DNA of 9,349 bases from contig JAISCO010000199.1 of NCBI GenBank assembly GCA_031265535.1, forward strand, positions 1 to 9,349, written 5' to 3'. Shown here piece by piece: positions 4,631 to 9,349 of this stretch; within the stretch, counting starts at the first letter, position 1; the number at the start of each line of letters is the position of its first letter. The notes beneath the pieces are model-generated. The model ran no database searches, was not told where the DNA came from, and saw only the letters and a list, made by a program, of their open reading frames with translations. The stretch is from Spirochaetaceae bacterium. Lineage in GTDB: Bacteria > Spirochaetota > Spirochaetia > Treponematales > Breznakiellaceae. The position numbers and the translations under genes were made by a program.

Positions 4631-6783
4631 GAGCTGTGTGGTTTTCAAGGTTTTCGAAAAATTTTGCGTCTGTAGCGCTGTTTTTTTTCTTGTCTGCGGG
4701 CGCGGTGTTTGCCGCGGATGACGCGCCGCCGCTTGATAGATGGGTTACCCGTCCCGAAAGTAATTTTATAGCCCCGTCCCACCGAGGGACCGTCAACTGT
4801 ATCGTCTATGACGGGGACGGCAATATATTTACCGCCGGTAACGACGGCTTCCTTGTAATCTGGGACCGCGCCGCGCAGGCTGCGCGGGAGCGTTTTCAGC
4901 TTAGTCCTTACGCTATTGAAAAGATAGCTTTGCGCCCCGGCAATCATGAGATTGCCGTATACGAAAGCAACGGCGCGGGCTTTTACCGTGTATCCATCTG
5001 GGATTATGCGGGAAAAACGCGGCGTTACTCAATTTCAATTACAAGCCCTGTGTTATACTGCGCTTATACCGCGCGCGGAACATATCTTTTGCTCTGTTTT
5101 GCTAACGGCGTTCTGCTTGTCGATTCCGATACCGGCAAGCAGCGAGGTAATACGTTGGGTGAGTACCCGGTGACTCTTGCCGTAAGCAGCCGGACGGAGC
5201 GCACTTTGCAGGTATATTCCCCTTCCGGTACGCTTTCTTACTGGGATTTGGATAAGGGCGCTCTTTCGCAAAGTTTTTCTGTGCCGGCCAATCTGCGCAC
5301 ACCTGTTGTGTTTGGAAATTACAGATTCATTGCGGGGCAGAATGATGATGGGCTTTTCGTGCTGGACGCCGTTTCCGGCAAAACTCTTTTTCAAACGGAG
5401 GCTGCCCGCGGCAGTATGCTGCTATGCGCGGATGACTCAGGCGATTCTTTTTTCAGGCTCGCGTTTGATTCTGCGGAATCGTCCGGCGGTAATTTTAAGC
5501 GCGAGGATTTTACTGTTGAGGCAGGCGCCGTCCGGCGCGGTGAAATTGAAATTAGTTTAGGCTCCGGCGGCCTTATTTCTTCCGCCGCTCCGCTGGATGC
5601 TTCACACTTTTTGATTGGCGTTGATGACGGGAGGCTCGCTCTTGTTACCAACAGCTATTCTGGGGACGGCGTTGATGGCGGCGCGGCGTTTTTCTTGTTT
5701 CAGAATCAGAAGGGGATTTTTGACGCGGCGTGTGTGAACGGTGTAATGGCTTTTATTGATGAGGACGGCAGAGGCGCTTTTATTCCCGCCGATTTTAATG
5801 AGCTTGCGGAGCGCGATTCGATAGATTTGTTTAACACTGATTCGGCTAACCGTATCACAGCGGATAATAAAAACGCTTTTCTGTTTTGGCGTTACGGCGC
5901 GGATCTCAACGGTGACTCTTTTACAGGGGCTGCTTTTCCTTTTGTACGAAGGCTGATAAAAGAAAGTCCGCCTTATGCATGGGAGGAATATGTCATTGAC
6001 AATTCCGATATGCGCAATCCTTTGCGCGGGGCGGCGCTAAGCGGCGATAAAGTTTTATTTTTGGATGTTTTAGGCGAAATGAAGGTGTTTTCGATTGAGG
6101 AGCGCCGGCGTGTGTTTTCGTACTCCTCCGCGCTGTCGCTTGACGCGGTTTTTGTTGGCGGCCGGAATATTTTAATAGCGTATAACGCGGATATTTTAAG
6201 CGGCGCCGCGCCTTTTTTGCTTGTTGACGATGTATCGGGCGAGACATTGCCTGTAAGTTATCCCGCGTTAATGGCGTTTGCGTTGTATAAGAGCCCGTTG
6301 GATAATGTATATGGGGCTGTTCTAAAAAATACAGGCCGGCGTATAACAACGGAAATTGTCAGGTTTAACGCGGCAGTCCCTGAATCTTCAAGCTCGGTTT
6401 TTGAGTATGACGGAGAAGACACTAATTTTCCGTTTATCGAATACAGTCTAAAAAACATTGAGTATTTGGTTAGCGGCGCAGGCGGCGAGGGCGCTTATAT
6501 AATTCCAATTGGGGCTCTTCGCGGCGGCGGCTCGCGGAAGTTGATAGGGCGTAGTCCCGCTTTTCCGCGAAAGTTGTTGTCGCAAAATAATAGTTTTGCC
6601 GCGCTTGACGGGGATGATTCTATTGTATGGTACGACGGCGCGTCCGGCAGGCTTCTAGCAATGCTGCGTCTTTATCAGAATGAATGGCTTCTATCAACGA
6701 GTTCCGGAAAAGTAAAGCACGGTATATTCCCGCCAGCCCGCCAGCGGGTTTCTCATACGCTCCGCGCCCGCCAGCGGGTTTAA
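4627..6783 (+). CDS. Exported WD40/quinoprotein-type beta-propeller protein, 3' end altered by a repeat
   Basis: This 718-residue protein has a signal peptide: Arg/Lys-containing start, hydrophobic residues 13-29, probable cleavage in AVFA|ADD after Ala29. The mature part looks like an all-beta propeller. The clearest blade is residues 52-80 (HRGTVNCIVYDGDGNIFTAG ... FLVIWD). Others end in SIWD (123-126) and SYWD (204-207), and many short LFVLD/IVWYD-like strands continue to the end. No catalytic motif is visible. It probably acts as an extracytoplasmic scaffold or binding protein; its function is unknown. It overlaps the rseP stop by TTGA, so the two are likely co-transcribed and translationally coupled. 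The TTG at 4627 lacks a properly spaced ribosome site. The GTG at 4636, 9 bases after AGGG (4623-4626), is an equally good or better start. From about residue 702 the sequence is encoded by a dispersed repeat (PARQRV twice), so the native C-terminus was probably lost. Confidence 0.75.
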   Translation: MRAVWFSRFSKNFASVALFFFLSAGAVFAADDAPPLDRWVTRPESNFIAPSHRGTVNCIVYDGDGNIFTAGNDGFLVIWDRAAQAARERFQLSPYAIEKIALRPGNHEIAVYESNGAGFYRVSIWDYAGKTRRYSISITSPVLYCAYTARGTYLLLCFANGVLLVDSDTGKQRGNTLGEYPVTLAVSSRTERTLQVYSPSGTLSYWDLDKGALSQSFSVPANLRTPVVFGNYRFIAGQNDDGLFVLDAVSGKTLFQTEAARGSMLLCADDSGDSFFRLAFDSAESSGGNFKREDFTVEAGAVRRGEIEISLGSGGLISSAAPLDASHFLIGVDDGRLALVTNSYSGDGVDGGAAFFLFQNQKGIFDAACVNGVMAFIDEDGRGAFIPADFNELAERDSIDLFNTDSANRITADNKNAFLFWRYGADLNGDSFTGAAFPFVRRLIKESPPYAWEEYVIDNSDMRNPLRGAALSGDKVLFLDVLGEMKVFSIEERRRVFSYSSALSLDAVFVGGRNILIAYNADILSGAAPFLLVDDVSGETLPVSYPALMAFALYKSPLDNVYGAVLKNTGRRITTEIVRFNAAVPESSSSVFEYDGEDTNFPFIEYSLKNIEYLVSGAGGEGAYIIPIGALRGGGSRKLIGRSPAFPRKLLSQNNSFAALDGDDSIVWYDGASGRLLAMLRLYQNEWLLSTSSGKVKHGIFPPARQRVSHTLRARQRV

Positions 6784-6888
6784 ATGCGCTCCGCGCCGAC
6801 TACCCCAAGCGGACTTTACTCCATGCCTTTGGGACGAAAACGGCGCTTGGCATACGCCCCCGTCAGCGGGTTTCTCATACGCTCCGCG
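6737..6888 (+). repeat. Dispersed GC-rich repeat cluster (three CCCGCCAGCGGG units and a ~90-bp module)
   Basis: Three copies of a ~30-bp unit, CCCG(C/T)CAGCGGGTTT followed by an ATGCGCTCCGCG- or ATACGCTCCGCG-like half, lie at 6737-6766, 6767-6795 and 6859-6888. The stretch from 6771 to about 6857 (copy 2 plus the sequence after it) matches the reverse complement of 9259-9348 along its length, roughly three quarters identical by eye. The cluster begins inside the beta-propeller reading frame. Confidence 0.75.
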
Positions 6889-6978
6889 TTAGCGTCTTGC
6901 CGCCGCTCGTTGGCGGCGGAACGGCTTTCGGTTCGATAGCGGCTGTCAGTGTTTTGCTTCCAAATTGATAATTCGCGT

Positions 6979-6996
6979 TAATTTGTGTAATTTGTG
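6979..6996. repeat. TAATTTGTG 9-bp tandem
   Basis: Two perfect adjacent copies of TAATTTGTG, followed by GCTAATTTTT. Similar TAAT(T/C)TGTG-type tandems are, from memory, widespread as non-coding repeats in many bacterial genomes. Confidence 0.5.
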
Positions 6997-7047
6997 GCTA
7001 ATTTTTCAATTCAAGAGGGTGGCGCTGTTTCTCCACACCATCGCAAA

Positions 7048-7130
7048 CTCCTCATTCCTCATTGTTAATTGTTAACTGTTAATTGCTTATTTTTCCTTTT
7101 TACCTTTTCCTTTTTACTTTTTACCTCTTT
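7048..7130. repeat. CTCATTC / GTTAATT heptamers and TTTTTAC repeats
   Basis: CTCATTC-type units (reverse complement of the GAATGAG family) are followed by GTTAATT units and a pyrimidine tract of TTTTTAC-type units. The reverse complement of 9171-9230 contains both kinds of unit, with the TTTTTAC-type tract coming first and CTCATT/AATTGC after it. Confidence 0.65.
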
Positions 7131-7149
7131 GCGGTGGCCATCCGTGTTG

Positions 7150-7180
7150 CGCTTATTTTCGTTTTGAAATCGTAATTGCT
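7150..7180 (+). repeat. Dispersed 31-bp element, copy 2
   Basis: Matches 354-384 at 28 of 31 positions. It ends 20 bases before the -35 of the infC promoter, where an upstream activator or repressor could act. Its role is not known. Confidence 0.7.
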
Positions 7181-7199
7181 GTAAGTGGTGCAGCGGGGC

Positions 7200-7228
7200 T
7201 TGTCATTGTTTTTTATTTGTGCTATTGT
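7200..7228 (+). promoter_or_regulatory. Predicted sigma-70 promoter of the infC operon
   Basis: TTGTCA (7200-7205) and TATTGT (7223-7228) are exactly 17 bases apart over a T-rich spacer. Initiation at about 7235 gives a 40-base leader with a strong Shine-Dalgarno site. This arrangement contrasts with the leaderless-looking carA and dnaX promoters. Confidence 0.55.
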
Positions 7229-7263
7229 AAATACGCGATACGGCGCTAACCCGTTTTGCCGGT

Positions 7264-7277
7264 GAGGAGGTCAGTTG
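7264..7277 (+). promoter_or_regulatory. infC ribosome binding site with TTG start codon
   Basis: GAGGAGG (7264-7270) lies 4 bases before TTG (7275-7277). The strong site supports the TTG start, and the protein read from it begins with the family N-terminus (AEKDLRTNEQIRVREV). A non-AUG start is the rule for infC, where IF3 discriminates against its own start codon and so limits its own synthesis. Confidence 0.8.
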
Positions 7278-7790
7278 GCTGAGAAAGATTTGCGGACAAA
7301 TGAGCAGATACGAGTGCGTGAAGTTCGTATGATAACAAGCAATGGCGAGCAGAAAGTTATGCCTACATACGAGGCGCTTGCTATGGCTAAGGAAGAAGGG
7401 CTTGATTTGGTGGAGGTTGCCCCTCAAGCTGCGCCGCCGGTTGTCAAGATTATGAATTACGGAAAGTACAAGTTCGAGAACGAAAAAAAAATTCGTGATT
7501 CAAAAAAGCGGCAAAAACTTCTTAAACTTAAAGAAATCCGTATGCAGCCCAAGATTGACGAACATGATATTGATTTTAAATCAAAGCACGTCAAAGAATT
7601 CCTTGCTGAAGGTAATAAAGTAAAAGTTACGGTAAGGTTTCGCGGGCGAGAGTTGGCGCATACCGAATTGGGGCTGGATGTTCTGAAAGATGTTCTAGCA
7701 AGACTTGAGGGCGAATATGTTATGGACAAGCAGCCGGCGATGGAAGGGCGTTTTATGTCTATGATACTGAGTCCAAAATCAAAGAAATAA
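7275..7790 (+). CDS. infC: Translation initiation factor IF-3
   Basis: IF3 binds the 30S subunit, keeps it apart from 50S, and checks the start codon and initiator tRNA. The 171 residues cover both domains: the N-domain (NEQIRVREV at 9-17, GLDLVEVAP at 44-52, PPVVKIMNYGKYKFE at ~55-69), the Lys/Arg-rich linker helix (~70-85), and the C-domain starting KLKEIRMQPKIDEHD. VRFRGRE and the closing GRFMSMILSPK are standard IF3 sequence. Length and motifs are normal, so it should be functional. The TTG start with its strong ribosome site implies the classical autocontrol. It heads the order infC-rpmI-rplT, 15 bases before rpmI, and shares the promoter at 7200-7228. Confidence 0.97.
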   Translation: MAEKDLRTNEQIRVREVRMITSNGEQKVMPTYEALAMAKEEGLDLVEVAPQAAPPVVKIMNYGKYKFENEKKIRDSKKRQKLLKLKEIRMQPKIDEHDIDFKSKHVKEFLAEGNKVKVTVRFRGRELAHTELGLDVLKDVLARLEGEYVMDKQPAMEGRFMSMILSPKSKK

Positions 7791-7805
7791 ACAGGGAGTT
7801 GTTAA

Positions 7806-8006
7806 ATGCCTAAAATGAAGACAAGGAAAAGCGCGGCAAAACGTTTTTCTTTTACAGGTACCGGTAAGGTTAAATACAAAAAACAGAATTTACGTCATAT
7901 CCTTACAAAAAAATCTACCAAAAGGAAGCGTAATTTGCGTCATCCCGGTATTTTGGCTAGTGAAAATGTGCCGGTAATTAAAAAGAAATTATTGCCGAAC
8001 GGCTAA
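7806..8006 (+). CDS. rpmI: 50S ribosomal protein L35
   Basis: A 66-residue, very basic protein with the L35 signature: MPKMKTRKSAAKRF at the N-terminus, KKQNLRHILTKKSTKRKRNL in the middle, and a C-terminus ending VIKKKLLPNG. It is a small structural component of the 50S subunit. The length is standard. AGGGAG (7793-7798) lies 7 bases before the ATG. The gene sits between infC and rplT as in most bacteria. The 96-base spacer after it is longer than usual and contains possible regulatory hairpins for rplT. Confidence 0.96.
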   Translation: MPKMKTRKSAAKRFSFTGTGKVKYKKQNLRHILTKKSTKRKRNLRHPGILASENVPVIKKKLLPNG

Positions 8007-8028
8007 AAAAGATGTTATTATTTTGGCT

Positions 8029-8096
8029 GGTATCAGAGTTTTACTTATACAGCGATACCTCGGACGGCGCTTCCGCTGTCCGCGATAAACGAGGAG
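8029..8096 (+). promoter_or_regulatory. Possible L20 translational control region upstream of rplT
   Basis: The rpmI-rplT spacer contains three competing pairings. GGTATC (8029-8034) pairs with GATACC (8054-8059). CGGACGGCG (8061-8069) pairs with CGCTGTCCG (8074-8082) around a CTTC loop, with one G-T pair. CCTCG (8058-8062) pairs with CGAGG (8090-8094), which covers the start of the rplT Shine-Dalgarno site GAGGAG (8091-8096). The last pairing overlaps the first two, so a switch between an open and a closed ribosome site is plausible. L20 is known to repress its own operon in other bacteria; that it acts here is inference. Confidence 0.4.
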
Positions 8097-8102
8097 AAAT
8101 TA

Positions 8103-8462
8103 ATGTCAAGAGCAGTTGATGGTTCCAAACGTAAGGAACACAGAAAAAAAATACTAAAACAAGCAAAAGGTTACTGGGGGCGGCGTCATTCAAACTATAA
8201 AACCGCTAAGGATGCTGTAGCAAAAGCTCTTTCTTATGCTTACCGCGATAGGCGGGACAGGAAATCAGACTTCCGCCGTATATGGATTATTCGTATAAAC
8301 GCCGCGGTCCGTCCTTTCGGTTTAAGCTATTCCCGCTTTATTGACGGCATGAATAAGGCCGGCATAACGATTAACCGTAAAGCCCTTTCTAACCTTGCTA
8401 TTGAAGACGCGGAGGCTTTTAAGGCGGTAGTTGAAAGCGTAAAAGCTGCTTTAGGAGTTTAA
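8103..8462 (+). CDS. rplT: 50S ribosomal protein L20
   Basis: L20 is an early assembly protein of the 50S subunit. The 119 residues are a normal length. The N-terminal basic extension (RKEHRKKILKQAKGYWGRR, ~10-28) and the globular part are typical: YAYRDRRDRKSDFRRIWI (~46-63), RINAA, FGLSYSRFIDGM and AGITINRKALSNLAI. GAGGAG (8091-8096) lies 6 bases before the ATG. In E. coli and Bacillus, L20 also represses translation or transcription of its own operon by binding leader RNA; the structured spacer just upstream is the candidate site here. Its stop codon is 2 bases before the next gene, whose ribosome site AGGAG lies inside the last rplT codons. Confidence 0.97.
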   Translation: MSRAVDGSKRKEHRKKILKQAKGYWGRRHSNYKTAKDAVAKALSYAYRDRRDRKSDFRRIWIIRINAAVRPFGLSYSRFIDGMNKAGITINRKALSNLAIEDAEAFKAVVESVKAALGV

Positions 8463-8464
8463 TC

Positions 8465-8866
8465 ATGGTAACTATAGAGCAAGTGCGGCAGTTAGAGTCA
8501 AGGGTCGCTAAAGCTATCGATTACTTAAACAAGGTTACCAACGAAAATACTTTGTTGAAAACCAAACTGGATAGTTACCAGAAACGGATTGACGAGCTTG
8601 AAGTGTTGATTCAACGTTTTAGGGAGGATCAGGGGCGGATTGAAGAAGGTATAATTTCGGCCCTTGAGCGGTTAAATCAGTTTGAAGACGATGTACAAAA
8701 GACCATAACTCATGTAGACAGCGCTCCGCCGGCAGATGAAACTGCGCTTAATATGCCTGTTATTGATAAAGTTGCTGATAAACATGAAACTGAGCCGTTA
8801 CCGGCAAATTCTCCAGACGCTACTACAGTTGTTGATGGGGAGGCGTCTGAATTGGATATTTTCTAA
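8465..8866 (+). CDS. Coiled-coil protein, probable ZapB-like cell-division partner
   Basis: 133 residues. Residues 1-~85 are a nearly continuous heptad-rich helix (VTIEQVRQLESRVAKAIDYL ... LLKTKLDSYQKRIDELEVLI), predicted to form a coiled-coil dimer. Residues ~88-133 are acidic, Pro/Ala/Thr-rich and probably disordered, ending ASELDIF. There is no signal peptide or membrane segment. The gene lies 2 bases after rplT, with its AGGAG site (8453-8457) in the rplT 3' end, and 2 bases before zapA. In E. coli the small coiled-coil protein ZapB binds ZapA at the Z-ring. Position and architecture suggest the same here, but the sequence alone does not prove homology, so no gene symbol is given. Confidence 0.65.
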   Translation: MVTIEQVRQLESRVAKAIDYLNKVTNENTLLKTKLDSYQKRIDELEVLIQRFREDQGRIEEGIISALERLNQFEDDVQKTITHVDSAPPADETALNMPVIDKVADKHETEPLPANSPDATTVVDGEASELDIF

Positions 8867-8868
8867 AA

Positions 8869-9174
8869 ATGCCCAAAACCGACCTGCGTGTCGATTTACT
8901 TGGGACTTCATTTTCGCTCACCGTTGATGAAGACGCTTTTTATCTAAAAATTCTTCTCGATAAATACCGCCGTGTTATTGAAAACACACAAAAAACTACC
9001 GGTATAGACGATCCACTTAAAACGGCCATTATAGCGGGACTGTTACTCGGTGATGAGGTTGAAAAGTTGCGCGCCCATGAAAACACCGGGCTAGGCGTTT
9101 TCGAATCCATGCAAGCTGAAGAACTTACGTTGGATTTAATTAACAGAATCGATAAAGCGCTGCCGGAAGAATGA
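8869..9174 (+). CDS. zapA: Cell division protein ZapA
   Basis: 101 residues, the usual ZapA length. It begins LRVDLLGTSFSLTVDEDAFY with a predicted beta-rich N-domain, followed by a helix with YLKILLDKYRRVIENTQ, DDPLKTAIIAGLLLGDEVEKL (~48-68) and a long C-terminal helix. This matches the ZapA family (small I-x-I-x-G-..-x-L domain, then the A-L-N-L-A-D-E-like helix). ZapA cross-links FtsZ filaments at midcell. The ATG is 2 bases after the coiled-coil gene's stop, with no clear Shine-Dalgarno site of its own (only GGAT about 11 bases away), so translation probably depends on coupling. The stop codon overlaps the start of a heptamer repeat tract. Confidence 0.85.
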   Translation: MPKTDLRVDLLGTSFSLTVDEDAFYLKILLDKYRRVIENTQKTTGIDDPLKTAIIAGLLLGDEVEKLRAHENTGLGVFESMQAEELTLDLINRIDKALPEE

Positions 9175-9250
9175 GCAATTATCAATGAGCAATGGAATAA
9201 GGAAGTAAAAAGGAAAAGGGAAAAAGTTGGGAATGGGCAATGAACAATGC
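9171..9250. repeat. ATGAGCA heptamers and GTAAAAAGG / GGGCAATG microrepeats
   Basis: The heptamer family begins in the last codon of zapA (ATGAGCA at 9171 contains the stop) and continues to ATGGGCAATGAACAATG. A purine tract of GTAAAAAGGAAAAGG type (9205-9225) is the reverse complement of the pyrimidine tract at 7088-7130. No terminator for the infC operon is visible here. Confidence 0.65.
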
Positions 9251-9258
9251 CGCCAGCC

Positions 9259-9348
9259 GCGTATGCAAAACGCCGTTTTCAAACCCAACGGCACGGAGTA
9301 AAGACTGCTTCCGGGATGCCGGCGCGGAGCGCATGTAAAACCCGCTGG
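9259..9348 (-). repeat. Inverted copy of the GC-rich dispersed repeat
   Basis: Read on the minus strand from 9348, this starts CCAGCGGGTTTTACATGCGC and ends GCATACGC at 9259. It follows the 6771-6857 stretch almost from end to end, sharing TGCGCTCCGCGCCG, CTTTACTCC and GAAAACGGCG. It continues to the window edge, so a further unit may lie beyond. Confidence 0.75.
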
Positions 9349-9349
9349 C

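Larger units (their letters stand above)
6784..7199. other. Repeat-filled gap upstream of the infC promoter
   Basis: After the propeller stop codon the gap holds the rest of the GC-rich repeat cluster, a 6-bp GC hairpin (GCCGCC 6899-6904 with GGCGGC 6912-6917), the 9-base tandem TAATTTGTG (6979-6987 and 6988-6996), heptamer and TTTTTAC repeats (7048-7130), and the second copy of the 31-bp element. An overlapping 94-codon frame (6684-6968) reads through the repeat, looks like repeat translation, and is not called as a gene. Confidence 0.55.

Noticed and set aside
6737..6888. CRISPR array (three ~30-bp units)
   Set aside because: Units 1 and 2 are directly adjacent with no spacer, unit 3 is 63 bases away, the units vary, and no cas genes are present.
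6899..6917. Terminator of the rseP-propeller operon
   Set aside because: The 6-bp GC stem is followed by GGAACGG with no T-run; it is more likely part of the GC-rich repeat DNA.
6684..6968. 94-codon frame overlapping the propeller gene end
   Set aside because: It is in another frame and encoded largely by the GC-rich repeat; the protein is repeat translation (PPAG, PRQRVSHTLR).

Overview
The window looks like a spirochaete chromosome segment, most likely of the Treponema lineage. The start of DnaX (FEVTATRRRP) and the order infC-rpmI-rplT-coiled coil-zapA both fit treponemes. This placement rests on remembered family features, not on a search. Coding is dense in some parts, but several long gaps are filled with short dispersed repeats and hairpins, as in host-associated treponemes.

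Layout. On the minus strand at the left edge lies the first 39 codons of dnaX. A 360-base gap follows, then a short plus-strand gene (479-937) that looks like a shrunken C-terminal remnant of a type ISP / Eco57I-like adenine DNA methyltransferase. A minus-strand tRNA-Asp comes next (998-1072). A 600-base gap then holds heptamer repeats, a perfect 17-bp hairpin, and a branched, possibly pseudoknotted RNA-like structure that ends in a strong terminator. After it come carA (1673-2818, apparently leaderless and without an adjacent carB), a 396-base repeat-bearing gap, and rseP (3215-4630). RseP overlaps by 4 bases a gene for an exported beta-propeller protein (4627-6783), whose 3' end runs into a dispersed repeat. 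After a 490-base repeat region comes infC-rpmI-rplT, a coiled-coil gene and zapA (7275-9174). The window ends in more repeats.

Functionally this is mostly housekeeping: DNA polymerase III clamp loader, pyrimidine/arginine precursor synthesis (CarA), site-2 intramembrane proteolysis (RseP), translation (IF3, L35, L20, tRNA-Asp) and Z-ring assembly (ZapA with a ZapB-like partner). I saw no complete mobile element, CRISPR array or defence island; the methyltransferase remnant is the only trace of one.

The signals most worth a second look are in the gaps: the structured RNA candidate at 1364-1599; the mirror-image repeat modules that bracket the infC-zapA operon; a 31-bp element shared between 354-384 and 7150-7180; leaderless promoters at dnaX and carA; and competing hairpins in the rpmI-rplT spacer that could control L20 synthesis.
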